The notes beneath the pieces are model-generated. The model saw only the letters and a program-made list of their open reading frames with translations. It had not been told where the DNA came from and made no database searches. Of a DNA stretch of 64,000 bases, positions 52,257 to 62,646 are shown in pieces. The translations under genes and the position numbers were made by a program. Within the stretch, counting starts at the first letter, position 1, and each line of letters begins with the position of its first letter. The stretch comes from Sphingomonas swuensis (GTDB lineage: Bacteria > Pseudomonadota > Alphaproteobacteria > Sphingomonadales > Sphingomonadaceae). The stretch lies in NCBI RefSeq assembly GCF_039538045.1, contig NZ_BAABBQ010000001.1, forward strand, positions 1,634,001 through 1,698,000, read 5' to 3'.

Positions 52257-53483
52257 TCACGTCGTGTTTCGAGCCGGCGCGCCAATCAGCCGCTCATAGA
52301 TGGAAGCGTAGGTTTCGACACCATGTTCCAGCGTGAACGCATCCGCTTTACCGCGGGTCGCGCGCCTCGTCGTCTCCGGTACCGCGAGGACCTGCTCGAT
52401 CGCCGATCGCAGGGTCGCGGGACTGAAGTCCATCACCACCAGCGAGGCATTGCGCTGCGGGCGGAGAATGTCGTCGAGGTCGCCCACCCCGCTGTTGCTG
52501 ATCATCGGGACGTTGGCCGCGAACAGCTCGGCCATCTTGGTCGGAGAGCAACCCGCGAGATCCGCGCTCGGGCGGAAGAACATGACCGAGAGGCTGGCAA
52601 GCGCCAGGTAGACCGGGACCTCGTCGCGCGAAGCGTTGACGATGCTGACCGAATCGGCGGGAAGACCGGCGGCTGCGACCGCAGCGGCGATCTCCTGCTC
52701 GCCATTGTTGCACACGAACAGGAAGCGCGCATTCGGCTTGATCTTGCGGAACTCGACGAACAGCCGGACCATCTCGTCGAGGAGGTACACGGCACCGATG
52801 CTGCCGAGGTAGAGAAGGACCGGCTGCCCTTCCTCGAGCTTGAGCCGCGATCGCGCCGCCGCCACTCGCTCGGGAGCGACCCGGCTCATGTCGAAAAGCT
52901 CGAAATCGGCGCAGCAGGGGATGACAGTGTAGCGGTCGAGGCCGCCGGCATGCGGATATTTGGTGTTCAGCACCTCGGCCGCCTTGGCGGTCAAGGTCAC
53001 GACATGGTCGGCGGCGTCGAAATAGCCCTTCTCGCGGGTGCCAAGCAGCCGGTAGACCCAGGGAAAGCGGCTGTCCTGAATGCCACTCTCGATAAAGAAG
53101 TGGCGAAAATCGAGCAGGAAGCGCGCTCCGACCGCCTGCTTGACCGCCTTGCCGATCTCGAGCGGGAGCCAGCTGCGGCTATGGACGAGGCGGGGACGCT
53201 CGGCCTTGGCAATGCCGAGCGCGAGCCGGTGCATGCGCGCCATGTCGTAGAATTGCGCCGCCACCTGCGGGCGGTTGTGATAGGTCACGTGGGACCAGCG
53301 AATGCCGGCTTCCTCGAAGCGGTCCCGGTAGCGCTGCATCAGCGCGTCGCGTCCGGGCTTCTCGACGCTGACGATGTGGATCCGGTAGCCTCGCGCCGCC
53401 AGCCCGAGATTGTAGGGCGCGATCTGCGACTGTCCGATATGATCGGTGATGCCGTTGTGGCTGAGGTAGAGGACGTCGGTCAT
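52257..53483 (-). CDS. Glycosyltransferase family 4 protein
   Basis: The 408-residue GT-B enzyme starts DVLYLSHNGITDHIGQSQIAPYNLGLAARGYRIHIVS. Donor-domain blocks are PVLLYLGSIGAVYLLDEMVRLF and SPTKMAELFAANVPMISNSGVGDLDDIL. The subfamily resembles WcfI/RfaG-like enzymes whose first domain has the SHNGITD pattern. The ATG overlaps the rmlD stop as ATGA, so it is translated with the rhamnose genes and may use dTDP-rhamnose. That donor is inferred from linkage only. Confidence 0.88.
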   Translation of the reverse strand: MTDVLYLSHNGITDHIGQSQIAPYNLGLAARGYRIHIVSVEKPGRDALMQRYRDRFEEAGIRWSHVTYHNRPQVAAQFYDMARMHRLALGIAKAERPRLVHSRSWLPLEIGKAVKQAVGARFLLDFRHFFIESGIQDSRFPWVYRLLGTREKGYFDAADHVVTLTAKAAEVLNTKYPHAGGLDRYTVIPCCADFELFDMSRVAPERVAAARSRLKLEEGQPVLLYLGSIGAVYLLDEMVRLFVEFRKIKPNARFLFVCNNGEQEIAAAVAAAGLPADSVSIVNASRDEVPVYLALASLSVMFFRPSADLAGCSPTKMAELFAANVPMISNSGVGDLDDILRPQRNASLVVMDFSPATLRSAIEQVLAVPETTRRATRGKADAFTLEHGVETYASIYERLIGAPARNTT

Positions 53484-54388
53484 GGCTTTCCGGCACCCGC
53501 ACATGCGGCAGGCGCCATGCCCGCGAGGTGCTTGGCGACGGTCGGCCCGATGCGCTCGCGCCAGCCCGGCACGACCAGTCCGAACCGCGATTTCAGAAGC
53601 TCCGTCGACAGTCGCGAGTTGGCCGGACGCGGGGCCGGTGCGCCATAGTCGGCCGTGCTGATGCCGATGACCTCGGCGGACGGCCCACCCGCGCTGGCGC
53701 TCGCTTCGAAGGTGGCGCGGGCGAAATCTGCCCAGCTGAGCGCGCCCGAACCGGCGACGTGCAGCGTCAATCCGGCGGGCTCGGGCCAGCGCCGGGCCAG
53801 CGTAAGGAGCACCCAGGCAAGATCCCCGGCATGGGTCGGGCAGCCGACCTGATCTTCCACGACAGTGATGCGATCCTTGGTGGCACCCAGGCGGAGCATC
53901 GTGGCGACGAAGTTGGAGCCCGTCGGTCCGTAGACCCATGAGGTCCGCACGATCAGCGCGTCGGGGTTGCGGCGGCGAACCTCGATCTCGCCGGCGAGCT
54001 TGGTACGGCCGTAGGCTCCGAGCGGGCCGGTCGGATCGCTCTCGCTCCAGGGTCGATCGCCCGAGCCGTCGAAGACATAGTCGGTCGAGACGTGGATGAA
54101 GCCCGCCCCTGCCCTGCCGGCCGCTTCCGCCGCTTCGCCGGCCGCCTCCGCATTGAGGCGGAATGCCTGCCCCTCTTCTTGCTCAGCCTTGTCGACGGCG
54201 GTGTAGGCAACGGCGTTGATGACGAGGTCGGGGCGCTCCGCCGCGATCAGGTCGGCGACCTGCCCCGGCTCGGCCATGTCGAGGTCGGGCCTGCCGACCC
54301 GCTGCAGTCGGACCTCGGCCATGCTTCCAGCCATCTCGGAGAGAGCCGTGGCCAACTGGCCAGAACGGCCGAGCACCAGGATCTTCAC
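53480..54388 (-). CDS. rmlD: dTDP-4-dehydrorhamnose reductase
   Basis: This 302-residue SDR catalyses the final NADPH-dependent step to dTDP-L-rhamnose. Evidence is [15 protein letters not shown] at the start, [14 protein letters not shown], the serine in [10 protein letters not shown] and the tyrosine-lysine pair of [11 protein letters not shown], with PTHAGDLA further on. The GTG start overlaps the rmlB stop (GTGA). It is last in the rmlA-C-B-D set. Confidence 0.95.
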   Translation of the reverse strand: MKILVLGRSGQLATALSEMAGSMAEVRLQRVGRPDLDMAEPGQVADLIAAERPDLVINAVAYTAVDKAEQEEGQAFRLNAEAAGEAAEAAGRAGAGFIHVSTDYVFDGSGDRPWSESDPTGPLGAYGRTKLAGEIEVRRRNPDALIVRTSWVYGPTGSNFVATMLRLGATKDRITVVEDQVGCPTHAGDLAWVLLTLARRWPEPAGLTLHVAGSGALSWADFARATFEASASAGGPSAEVIGISTADYGAPAPRPANSRLSTELLKSRFGLVVPGWRERIGPTVAKHLAGMAPAACAGAGKP

Positions 54389-55443
54389 GCGGCGGTCCCG
54401 AGCCGTTCGCCTGAATAGCACCCCTCGCGAATCGGCCGCCACCACCAGTCGTTCGCGAGGTACCAGTCGATGGTCTCGGCGAGCCCTTCCTCGAAGCTGT
54501 GGCGCGGCGCCCAGCCAAGCTCGCCCTGCAGCTTGGAGCTGTCGATCGCATAGCGGCGGTCATGGCCCGGACGGTCGGTGACGAAGCGGATCAGCGACCG
54601 CCGCTGCCCCTCCGGCAATGGAGCCCTCGCGTCGAGCAGGTCGCAGATCGCCTCGACCACTTGCAGGTTGGTGCGCTCGGCGCTTCCCCCGACATTGTAG
54701 CTCTCGCCGACCCTTCCGCGCGTCAGGATCAGCTCCAGCGCCTCGGCATGATCCTCGACATGAAGCCAGTCGCGGACATTCTCACCCTTGCCGTAGACAG
54801 GCAGCTCGCGGCCCTCGAGCGCATTGAGGATGACCAGCGGGATCAGCTTCTCGGGGAAGTGGAACGGCCCGTAATTGTTCGAGCAGTTCGAAAAGACCGC
54901 GGGCAGCCCGTAGGTGTGGTGCCAGGCGCGAACGAGATGGTCCGATGCCGCCTTGCTCGCCGAATAGGGCGAGGAAGGCGCGTAGGGCGTATCCTCGCGA
55001 AACAGGCTGTCGTCGAAGGGCAGGTCGCCGAACACCTCGTCGGTCGAGACATGGTGGAAGCGGAAGTTCTCGGCCGCCTCGCGGCCCAGCGTGCGCCAGT
55101 AGCCGAGCGCGGCCTGGAGCAGATGGAAGGTACCGACCACGTTGGTCTCGATGAAGGCGGCCGGACCATCGATGGAGCGGTCGACATGGCTCTCGGCGGC
55201 CAAGTGCATGATGCCGTCGAGTTGGTGCTCCGCCAGCAGTGCGGACACCCGCGTTTCGTCGGCGATGTCGCCTTCGACGAAACGGTAGTTCTCGATCCCC
55301 TCGACGTCGCGAAGCGAGTTGAGATTGCCGGAGTAGGTCAGCTTGTCGAGGTTCACCACATGGTGCCCGCGGGCGACCAGTCGGCGGACCACCGCCGAGC
55401 CGATGAAGCCCGCACCGCCCGTGATCAGCAGACGCCGGCTCAC
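54385..55443 (-). CDS. rmlB: dTDP-glucose 4,6-dehydratase
   Basis: This 352-residue NAD enzyme makes dTDP-4-keto-6-deoxyglucose. [52 protein letters not shown] and [15 protein letters not shown] are the family blocks, including the catalytic Thr-Asp-Glu and Tyr-xxx-Lys. The product is a branch point: RmlC/RmlD take it to rhamnose, and the FdtA-like ketoisomerase could take it to a 3-amino sugar. GTG start overlapping the rmlC stop. Confidence 0.97.
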   Translation of the reverse strand: MSRRLLITGGAGFIGSAVVRRLVARGHHVVNLDKLTYSGNLNSLRDVEGIENYRFVEGDIADETRVSALLAEHQLDGIMHLAAESHVDRSIDGPAAFIETNVVGTFHLLQAALGYWRTLGREAAENFRFHHVSTDEVFGDLPFDDSLFREDTPYAPSSPYSASKAASDHLVRAWHHTYGLPAVFSNCSNNYGPFHFPEKLIPLVILNALEGRELPVYGKGENVRDWLHVEDHAEALELILTRGRVGESYNVGGSAERTNLQVVEAICDLLDARAPLPEGQRRSLIRFVTDRPGHDRRYAIDSSKLQGELGWAPRHSFEEGLAETIDWYLANDWWWRPIREGCYSGERLGTAA

Positions 55444-55988
55444 GCGAACAGCTCCGCATCGGCCAGGAGGGGCGCGGACCGATCCTTGTCGGAAAGAGTC
55501 AGAGCACCGGCGGTGGTCGGCCAGTCGATCCCGATCGCCGGGTCGTCGAAGCGGATCGTCCGCTCATGCTCGGCGCTGTAGCGCGCGCTTACCTTATACT
55601 GCACTTCGGTATCCGGCTCGAGGGTCAGGAAGCCGTGGGCAAAGCCGGTCGGCACGAACAACTGGTTCCACTGCTCGGCCGAGACCTTCACTCCCTGCCA
55701 GCGGCCAAAAGCGGGCGACGAGCGACGGATGTCGACCACCACGTCGAAAATTGCACCACGAGTGACCCGGACCAGCTTGGCCTGGGCGAACGGTGGCAGC
55801 TGATAGTGGAGGCCGCGAAGAACGCCGGCCGCGACCGAGCGGCTGTGATTCTCCTGAACGAAGCCGTCGGTGAAGCCGGTCAGCCGCTGCATGGCCTCAT
55901 TCCAGACTTCGGAGAAGAAGCCACGTTCATCGGCGATGCGGCGCGGAACGATCTCCGTCAGCCCGCCGTCGAGATGGCGATAGTCCAT
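55440..55988 (-). CDS. rmlC: dTDP-4-dehydrorhamnose 3,5-epimerase
   Basis: The 182-residue cupin has the RmlC pattern [39 protein letters not shown] with the catalytic histidine, [22 protein letters not shown] and [14 protein letters not shown]. The ATG overlaps the rmlA stop by one base (TGATG); a longer upstream opening is not family-like. Length is normal for RmlC. Confidence 0.97.
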   Translation of the reverse strand: MDYRHLDGGLTEIVPRRIADERGFFSEVWNEAMQRLTGFTDGFVQENHSRSVAAGVLRGLHYQLPPFAQAKLVRVTRGAIFDVVVDIRRSSPAFGRWQGVKVSAEQWNQLFVPTGFAHGFLTLEPDTEVQYKVSARYSAEHERTIRFDDPAIGIDWPTTAGALTLSDKDRSAPLLADAELFA

Positions 55989-56866
55989 CAGCCCTGCTCG
56001 ATCTCGGTCACTCGGGTGCGAAGGTAACGCGCATAGTCGGTCTTGCCGAGCGCGTCGGCGCGGCTTCGGACCTGGTCGGCGGAAAGCCAGCCGCGCTCGA
56101 GCGCGATCTCCTCGAGGCACATGACCTTGAGGCCCTGCCGATGCTCGATCGTGCGGATGAAGGAGGACGCGTCGTGCAGGCTGTCGTGGGTTCCCGTGTC
56201 GAGCCAGGCATAGCCGCGCCCGATCAGCTGAACCTCAAGCTGGCCGCGTTCGAGATAGATTCGGTTGACGTCGGTGATCTCCAGCTCGCCGCGCTCGGAA
56301 GGAGCAAGGTTCGCCGCGATGTCGACTACCTGATTGTCGTAGAAATAGAGGCCCGTCACCGCCCAGCGCGAGCGCGGCTTTGCTGGCTTCTCCTCGATCG
56401 ACAGAGCCCGCCGCTGGGCATCGAACTCGACCACGCCATAGCGCTCGGGATCCTCGACATGATAGGCAAACACCTGCGCCCCGCCGGTCAGCGAGGCCGC
56501 GGCCTGGACCAGCCCCGCAAGGCCGGCGCCATAGAAGATGTTATCGCCGAGGATCAGCGCCACCGGGTCAGAGCCGATGAATTCGCGGCCGATGATGAAG
56601 GCTTCGGCAAGGCCGTTGGGCTCGGCCTGCTCGGCGTAGCTGAGCTTGATACCGAACGCGCTGCCGTCGCCGAGGAGCCGCTTGAACTGCGGAAGGTCGT
56701 GCGGAGTCGAGATGATCAGGATCTCGCTCAGCCCGGCAAGCATCAGCACGCCGAGCGGATAGTAGATCATCGGCTTGTCATAGACCGGCAGGAGCTGCTT
56801 CGAGATGCCCATGGTCGCAGGATAGAGGCGGGTCCCGCTCCCACCCGCCAGAATGATGCCCTTCAT
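55988..56866 (-). CDS. rmlA: Glucose-1-phosphate thymidylyltransferase
   Basis: The 292-residue enzyme makes dTDP-glucose from dTTP and glucose-1-phosphate. Motifs are [47 protein letters not shown] with the metal aspartate, [21 protein letters not shown] and [12 protein letters not shown]. The ATG overlaps the EpsG-like stop as ATGA. This is the usual long RmlA form. Confidence 0.97.
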   Translation of the reverse strand: MKGIILAGGSGTRLYPATMGISKQLLPVYDKPMIYYPLGVLMLAGLSEILIISTPHDLPQFKRLLGDGSAFGIKLSYAEQAEPNGLAEAFIIGREFIGSDPVALILGDNIFYGAGLAGLVQAAASLTGGAQVFAYHVEDPERYGVVEFDAQRRALSIEEKPAKPRSRWAVTGLYFYDNQVVDIAANLAPSERGELEITDVNRIYLERGQLEVQLIGRGYAWLDTGTHDSLHDASSFIRTIEHRQGLKVMCLEEIALERGWLSADQVRSRADALGKTDYARYLRTRVTEIEQG

Positions 56867-57981
56867 CGGCCCGAACTTTCCGTAAGGATGGTCTGGTATG
56901 GCAGCCAGCCGAACGAATTCACCGCATAGTTCAGCCAGACGAACAGCACTGTCCCCGAGTAGACCAGCACCAGCAGACGGCCGAGGAAGGCCTGACGAAG
57001 CCACAGCGGCACGCGCGCGAGCACGACGATCTGAAGCGGCAGCAAATAGAGCGAAATGCGGTCGACAACGGTCGAGCTGGGCGACAGCAGCAGGACGGGC
57101 ACCATCAGCAACGACACCAGCGAGAGATTGCGCCAGATGGGCTCTTCCCGCGCATCAAAACCGAGCTTCTTCCTTCCGATGTAGAAGATCATGGCGGAAA
57201 GGACGAGCTGGGCGATGCGGATGGCCGCGCCCGAGCTGTTGTACTTCGCCTCGATATAGTTGCGGCTCAGGCGCTCGAAGCTGTCCGACAGGAACAGCGT
57301 ATTGAGCGAGGCCGTCAGAGCGACCACCATCAGCACGTTGGCAAGTCGGGACTGCGGAAACACGAATAGCATCAGCGGCAGGCAGACGATCGCCGTCTTG
57401 TGGAACAGCGCCGCGGCAAGGATGTAGAGCGTGAAGCGGACAATCCCCGCGCCGTTGATGATCGCCGCGATGCCCATCATCAGGAAGCCGATGGCCGCCG
57501 CCTGCCGGGTATAGCCCATGCCGACGACGATGATCAGGTAAGGCACCGCGACGGCCATCATCAGCCATGGCTCGGGCTGGGTCCTCGCAAGCCGGTAGAA
57601 GCCCCACACGAAGGGGATGGCGACGATCGCGTTGACCAGCCAGAAACCCCCGCCGACCTGCGACACGCCATAATTGAGCAGCGTGTATCCCCAGTCGCCA
57701 CGCGCCATCTGCTGTCCGAGCGAGAAGATGCGGCTGCGCTCGAAGATGCTGAGGTAGTTCAGCCAGTCGCCGCCGACCTCGAAACGGAGGCCGATCATCA
57801 GGAACAGCAGGAGCAAGGCGAAGGGAAGCAGGGCGCCCATCTGGCTCGGCAGCGCCGCCCCCTCGATTGTGTGTCCCGTCGCAGGATGCGCATGGGCCGG
57901 CAGTCGCGCAGGAAGGCGTCCGCGCAGACTGATCAACGCTCCGATCGCGAAGAAGAGAAACAGGATCCAGTAGGGCAGCAT
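56863..57981 (-). CDS. EpsG-family polysaccharide polymerase (Wzy-like)
   Basis: The 372-residue polytopic membrane protein has ten or so predicted helices. The sequence [20 protein letters not shown] near residues 63-82 and [24 protein letters not shown] are typical of the EpsG family, thought to polymerise or assemble oligosaccharide units. [23 protein letters not shown] near the C-terminus also fits the family pattern. The ATG chosen starts a hydrophobic segment; frames open to GTG at 58035. It heads the EpsG-rmlACBD run and so is the likely repeat-unit polymerase of the right block. Confidence 0.85.
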   Translation of the reverse strand: MLPYWILFLFFAIGALISLRGRLPARLPAHAHPATGHTIEGAALPSQMGALLPFALLLLFLMIGLRFEVGGDWLNYLSIFERSRIFSLGQQMARGDWGYTLLNYGVSQVGGGFWLVNAIVAIPFVWGFYRLARTQPEPWLMMAVAVPYLIIVVGMGYTRQAAAIGFLMMGIAAIINGAGIVRFTLYILAAALFHKTAIVCLPLMLFVFPQSRLANVLMVVALTASLNTLFLSDSFERLSRNYIEAKYNSSGAAIRIAQLVLSAMIFYIGRKKLGFDAREEPIWRNLSLVSLLMVPVLLLSPSSTVVDRISLYLLPLQIVVLARVPLWLRQAFLGRLLVLVYSGTVLFVWLNYAVNSFGWLPYQTILTESSGR

Positions 57982-58147
57982 GGGTCGCCGGGTCTGTGGC
58001 AGTGCCACCCTCATGACGCAAGTCAAACCGCTCACGGCGGTCTCGGCGTCCGCAGACCGGCGAGAAGTGAGAGAGTGACAACAGACGCGTCGGCTCCCGT
58101 GCGCAGTCGCAGTGGTCAGCGGCCCGGCGACCTCCTATGTTCTGGAC

Positions 58148-59059
58148 ATGCAACGAGATGCGGACTGGAACGACTGGCGGGCCTTCCTCGCCGTCGCGCG
58201 CAGCGGCAGTACGCTTTCCGCGGCCCGCGCGATGCGGGTCAGCCAGACCACCGTCGCCCGCCGCATCGCCTGTCTCGAGGAAGCGCTGGGGCTCGGTCTG
58301 TTCGAGCGCCGCTCGGCCGGCTACGCACTTACCGCCGCAGGTGGAGCGCTGGTTGCGCGGGCCGAGGCCGTCGAGGCGGCGGCGCTTGCTGCCCAAGCGC
58401 AGGCCCGTGCGGCCGGACGCTCGTTGTCCGGCACCGTGCGGATCACCGCCGAGGAGATCTTCAGCACCGCCCTCCTCGCGCCGCATCTGCTCGAACTTCA
58501 CGAGACCTATCCCGAAGTCCGGATCGAGATCGACAACACCATCGGGCTGAGAGACCTCGCCGCGGGAGAGGCCGACATTGCCCTTCGAAGCAGCGAGAAG
58601 ATGGAGGGCGGTGGGCTGGTTGGACGAAGGCTCGTCGCCGACAATTGGACCCTCTACTGCAGCCGTTCCTACGCCGAGCGGCATGGCGTTCCCGGTTCGA
58701 TTCCCGGCCTTCGCGCGCACACGTTGGTGGGCGGCGGCGGCGGCCAGCTTGCCCGCGAATATGGCGAGTGGATTGAACAGGCTGGCCTCGCGGATCGGGT
58801 TACGGTCGAGCAAGGGAGCGCGACAGGACTGCTCAGCGCCGTCCAGACCGGGCTAGGGATCGCGGTGCTGCCCTGCGTTGTCGCGGACGCCCTCCCCGAC
58901 ATCATCCGCTGCCTCCCGCCAATGGCCGAGCGGCGGCAGATGTGGCTGCTCACCCACGAGCGGGTAAGGCACCAGCCTGCCGTGAGGGCGGTGATCGACT
59001 TCCTCTACGAGCGCCTGAGCGCGCACGTCCGCAACCTTCAGCTCAGGGTCGCCGCCTAG
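58148..59059 (+). CDS. LysR-family transcriptional regulator
   Basis: The 303-residue protein has an N-terminal winged HTH (WNDWRAFLAVARSGSTLSAARAMRVSQTTVARRIACLEEALGLGLFER) and a C-terminal substrate-binding fold (about 95-290). It is divergent from the EpsG-rmlA run across about 166 bases, the classical arrangement for LysR control of its neighbour. No target is proven. Its stop shares a CTAG with the convergent YcxB-like gene. Confidence 0.93.
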   Translation: MQRDADWNDWRAFLAVARSGSTLSAARAMRVSQTTVARRIACLEEALGLGLFERRSAGYALTAAGGALVARAEAVEAAALAAQAQARAAGRSLSGTVRITAEEIFSTALLAPHLLELHETYPEVRIEIDNTIGLRDLAAGEADIALRSSEKMEGGGLVGRRLVADNWTLYCSRSYAERHGVPGSIPGLRAHTLVGGGGGQLAREYGEWIEQAGLADRVTVEQGSATGLLSAVQTGLGIAVLPCVVADALPDIIRCLPPMAERRQMWLLTHERVRHQPAVRAVIDFLYERLSAHVRNLQLRVAA

Positions 59060-59577
59060 CCGGCAGGGTGAGCGTCGCTCCAATAGGCTCCGGCGCGCTC
59101 AGACCAGCGCTGGAACTCGGCGTCGCTGGCGAATGCGCGTCGCGGGAGGATGAAGGCGCAACTGTCGGTCGTGAAGAGAAAGAGGCGGTCCCTGGTCGCG
59201 ACGACGCGCTTGATCGCCGCCCACCGATGCTGAAGCGACTGAACCTCATGATGGATCGCAATCTCCGCTTCGTTCATCCGCAGCTTCATCGGTGTCGCCC
59301 AGCCACTCTTCCGGCGTTGTCGCACCTGCCACATCGGCGACAACAGATAGATGGCGGCGACCATTACCATCCAGATGAGGACGTATGGCAGCGCCGCGTA
59401 GATAAGGTCGACGCCCCTGGTGCCTTCGAACAGGTATGCTGATCCCGCGCCGATCGCGAGGAGCAACATTCCCGAAGTCACCAACCTACGTCGGCAACTT
59501 TTGCACGTGCGCGACAACGCCCGGAAATCCGACGCCTCATAGGTGATCGAGACTTCGTCGTCCGCAATCCGATCCAA
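59056..59577 (-). CDS. YcxB-like membrane protein
   Basis: The 173-residue protein has two hydrophobic segments (about 33-50 and 60-80) between an N-terminal SITYEASDFRALSR stretch and a C-terminal soluble domain (WAAIKRVVATRDRLFLFTTDSCAFILPRRAF) as in the YcxB-like family. That C-terminal block resembles PH-like folds. Function is unknown. It converges with the LysR gene, sharing the stop palindrome CTAG, and lies 53 bases upstream of glmS on the same strand. Confidence 0.75.
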   Translation of the reverse strand: MDRIADDEVSITYEASDFRALSRTCKSCRRRLVTSGMLLLAIGAGSAYLFEGTRGVDLIYAALPYVLIWMVMVAAIYLLSPMWQVRQRRKSGWATPMKLRMNEAEIAIHHEVQSLQHRWAAIKRVVATRDRLFLFTTDSCAFILPRRAFASDAEFQRWSERAGAYWSDAHPAG

Positions 59578-59630
59578 CGCAGGTTCCCCCGTAGGGCGAG
59601 CCTAGCGCCTACCTTCTTCCGGGCAAGCGC

Positions 59631-61454
59631 TCACTCGACTGTGACGCTCTTCGCCAAGTTGCGCGGCTGGTCGACGTCGGTGCCCTTGAGCACGGCGACA
59701 TGGTAGGCCAGCAGCTGAACGGGGACCGCATAGACCAGCGGCGCGATCAGGGGATGGACCTCGGGCATCTCGATGGTCGCCATGCAGCCCTCGCCGGCCT
59801 CGGCCAACCCCTTGGCATCGCTGATAAGGACGATCTTGCCGCCGCGGGCGCGAACCTCCTGCATGTTGCTGACGGTCTTCTCGAATAGCGGACCCGACGG
59901 AGCCAGGACGATCACCGGGACCTGATCGTCGATGAGCGCGATCGGTCCATGCTTCATCTCGCCCGCAGCATAGCCTTCCGCGTGGATGTAGCTGATTTCC
60001 TTGAGCTTGAGCGCACCCTCGAGCGCCATCGGATAGTCCGGGCCACGACCGAGATAGAGCACGTCGCGGGCGGGCACGATCAGCGGCGCCATCGCCTTGA
60101 TGTCCTCGTCATGGTCGAGTGCCTGGGTCATTGCCTCGGGCGCCTCCTGGAGGTGCGCGACGATGTCCTTTTCCTCTTCCGCCGTGATCCGGCCCTTGGC
60201 CCGGGCTAGGTTGACGGCGAGCGCGGCGAGGACCGCCAGCTGGCAGGTGAAAGCCTTGGTCGAGGCGACACCGATCTCCGGGCCCGCGCGGGTCGGAAGC
60301 AGCAGGTCCGCCTCGCGCGCCATCGAGCTCGTCGGGACATTCACGACGACCGCAATCTTCTGCTCCTGCTCGCGGGCGTGGCGAAGCGCGGCCAGTGTAT
60401 CGGCGGTCTCGCCCGACTGGCTGATGAAGAGCGCAAGCCCGCCCTTTTCGAGGACGGGATCGCGGTAGCGGAACTCGGACGCGACATCGATATCGACCGG
60501 AACCCGGGCAAACCGCTCGATCCAATATTTTCCGACCATGCCGGCGTAGAAGCTGGTCCCGCAGGCGACCATGGTCACGCGATCGACCGCCGCCAGGTCG
60601 AAGTCGCTGGCGGGAATTGCCACTTCCCCGTCGAAGGCGCGGACATAGCTTTGAAGCGTCTGCGCGACCACGATCGGCTGTTCGTAGATTTCCTTGCGCA
60701 TGAAGTGCGCGTGGTTGCCCTTGCCGATCGTCTCGGCCGAGGCCTCACTGTCGACCTGCGGCCGCTCGACCGGCTGGTTCGCGCGGTCAAAGATCTGCAC
60801 GCCGTCGCGGCGCACCACGACCCAGTCGCCTTCTTCGAGATAAGCGATGCGGCGGGTCCAGGGCGCCAGCGCGATAGCATCCGAGCCGAGGTAATTCTCG
60901 CCCTCGCCATAGCCAACGGTCAGCGGAGCACCCATGCGGGCACCGATCACAAGGTCCGGATGGTCGCGGAAGAGGAAGGCCATGGCGAAGGCACCGTGAA
61001 GCCGGGGAAGAACCGCCGCGACCGCCGACTGCGGGTCGGCGCCCTTCTCGATTTCGCGCGCGACGAGATGCGCCACCACTTCGCTGTCGGTTTCGGACAG
61101 GATCCTGCGGCCCTCGGCCAGCAGTTCCTGCCGAAGCGGCTTGAAGTTCTCGATGATGCCGTTGTGGACCAGCGCCACCGGACCAGCGATGTGCGGATGG
61201 GCGTTGCTCTCGGTCGGTGCGCCGTGCGTTGCCCAGCGGGTATGGGCGATGCCGATCGTCCCGGGGGGAGAATCCTCCGCCAGCCGCGCGGCGAGATTGT
61301 CGAGCTTGCCTTCGGCCCGCTGGCGCTCGAACGCGCCGCCATCGACCGTGCAGATACCGGCGCTGTCATAGCCGCGATATTCGAGCCGCTTCAGTCCTTC
61401 GAACAGCCGCTGGGCCACCGCTTGCTTGCCTGCGATCGCGACGATGCCGCACAT
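59631..61454 (-). CDS. glmS: Glutamine-fructose-6-phosphate aminotransferase (isomerising)
   Basis: This 607-residue enzyme makes glucosamine-6-phosphate, the entry to UDP-GlcNAc for peptidoglycan and amino-sugar polymers. The N-terminal glutaminase uses Cys2 (MCGIVAIAG) with RHTRWATHGAP-type and HNGIIENF blocks. Two SIS domains follow (ACGTSFYAGMVGKYWIE, ISQSGETADTLAALRHA, GPDYPMALEGALKLKE). It ends PRNLAKSVTVE, with the C-terminal DQPRNLAKSVTVE standard. AAGGAAAG precedes the ATG. No glmS ribozyme-like sequence is seen in the 5' region. Confidence 0.98.
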   Translation of the reverse strand: MCGIVAIAGKQAVAQRLFEGLKRLEYRGYDSAGICTVDGGAFERQRAEGKLDNLAARLAEDSPPGTIGIAHTRWATHGAPTESNAHPHIAGPVALVHNGIIENFKPLRQELLAEGRRILSETDSEVVAHLVAREIEKGADPQSAVAAVLPRLHGAFAMAFLFRDHPDLVIGARMGAPLTVGYGEGENYLGSDAIALAPWTRRIAYLEEGDWVVVRRDGVQIFDRANQPVERPQVDSEASAETIGKGNHAHFMRKEIYEQPIVVAQTLQSYVRAFDGEVAIPASDFDLAAVDRVTMVACGTSFYAGMVGKYWIERFARVPVDIDVASEFRYRDPVLEKGGLALFISQSGETADTLAALRHAREQEQKIAVVVNVPTSSMAREADLLLPTRAGPEIGVASTKAFTCQLAVLAALAVNLARAKGRITAEEEKDIVAHLQEAPEAMTQALDHDEDIKAMAPLIVPARDVLYLGRGPDYPMALEGALKLKEISYIHAEGYAAGEMKHGPIALIDDQVPVIVLAPSGPLFEKTVSNMQEVRARGGKIVLISDAKGLAEAGEGCMATIEMPEVHPLIAPLVYAVPVQLLAYHVAVLKGTDVDQPRNLAKSVTVE

Positions 61455-61557
61455 AAACCTGTCTTTCCTTGAAATCTCATGCCCGCGCTAGCGATGTCGG
61501 TAGCCGCGGCCAAGTGAGCTGCGAAACGTAAATATATCGGTCACTTTCCGCATTGCC

Positions 61558-62610
61558 TCAGGCAAGCGGCAGGAGAGCCTCCACAGCGCCGGTCAGGACG
61601 TCCTGATCGAGGTCGCTGTTGTTGAGAATGAGCACGGACCGACTGGTCCTGAGATCGTGGGCGAGGTGCGTGCGATAGCCCTGCACCTTGCCGGTCTCCC
61701 AGGCGACGCGTCGTCCCCCGATGGTGCGGACCCGCCCGCCAAGGGCGTAACCCTCCGTGGGCACGCGAACGCGGACTAGCTCGGCACGCGAACGCGCGGA
61801 GAGGAGTCTGCCGTGATTGATCAGATATGCCGCCCGGATCAGGTCGGCCGCGTTTGCATGGATGTTGCCGCTCGCGCCGCCGAATGGCGGAACTCGCAGG
61901 TCCTTGCGCCCGCTCGTGCCATAAGCAGCGGCCAGCCCCGCGATGCCTCCATCCCGGGTGTCGACAAAGCCGGTGCGGGACAGCCCGAGCGGACGGAAGA
62001 CCTGTTCGGCCAGCACCGCCTCGAACGGCTTCCCGGCGACTCGCTCCATCGCGGCATGAAGGAGAACCCAGTTGAAGAAGGAATAGTCGAAGCGCCCGCC
62101 CGGCGCGAAGGCGAGATCGCCCTCGGCGAAGCGTGCGACCATCTCGGCCGACCCGGCGCGCGAGGTGCGCAGCTGCGGCTCGTCCTTGATCGCCTGGGTG
62201 ACCCGGTCGGGGATGCCGCTGTCGTTGGCGAGCAGATGCTCGACCGAAACTGACCCATAGGGCCCACCAAGCACGGGAAGGTGGGTGCGGATCGGTGCGC
62301 CCAGCGCCATCCGCCCCTGGTCGACCATTCGCAGCAGTGCGACCGCCGTGAACCACTTGGACACCGAGCCGATCCGGAAGGTCGTATCGGCCGCGACAGG
62401 CAGTCGCGCCTCACGGTCGGCAAGGCCGAACAGGCGCTGGTGCCGAATGCGCCCGTTGGCGCCGAGGCTGATCGAACCGCTGAAGCCATTGGCCGCGGCG
62501 AAGTGGTCGATGACGAGGTCGGAGGCCGATCGATCACGCGCCCGGACGGGAACGCTGCTCGCGGCGATGGCGGCAGAGATGCCGCTGACGAACAGCCGAC
62601 GATCGATCAT
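61558..62610 (-). CDS. Serine beta-lactamase-fold protein (class C/esterase-like), probable Tat substrate
   Basis: The 350-residue protein has an N-terminal RR motif DRRLFVSG with a hydrophobic run, suggesting Tat export. The SxxK nucleophile S82-VS-K85 is present in FRIGSVSKWFTAV. The next catalytic element, usually Y-x-N, reads YSFFNW, so the Asn is displaced. The third motif appears as WETGKVQGYRTHL. Members act as esterases, D-aminopeptidases or beta-lactamases. Given the changed motif I would not call it an antibiotic resistance enzyme without assay. Confidence 0.82.
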   Translation of the reverse strand: MIDRRLFVSGISAAIAASSVPVRARDRSASDLVIDHFAAANGFSGSISLGANGRIRHQRLFGLADREARLPVAADTTFRIGSVSKWFTAVALLRMVDQGRMALGAPIRTHLPVLGGPYGSVSVEHLLANDSGIPDRVTQAIKDEPQLRTSRAGSAEMVARFAEGDLAFAPGGRFDYSFFNWVLLHAAMERVAGKPFEAVLAEQVFRPLGLSRTGFVDTRDGGIAGLAAAYGTSGRKDLRVPPFGGASGNIHANAADLIRAAYLINHGRLLSARSRAELVRVRVPTEGYALGGRVRTIGGRRVAWETGKVQGYRTHLAHDLRTSRSVLILNNSDLDQDVLTGAVEALLPLA

Positions 62611-62646
62611 GGAAATGCCTTCAGGAACGCAACAGGATTGCCGCTC

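Noticed and set aside
61455..61557. glmS ribozyme upstream of glmS
   Set aside because: The 103-base spacer shows no ribozyme-like double pseudoknot core, and that element is typical of Firmicutes, not alphaproteobacteria.
61558..62610. Antibiotic-resistance beta-lactamase
   Set aside because: Only the fold and SxxK are clear. The Y-x-N motif is altered and the family is mostly esterases or peptidases.
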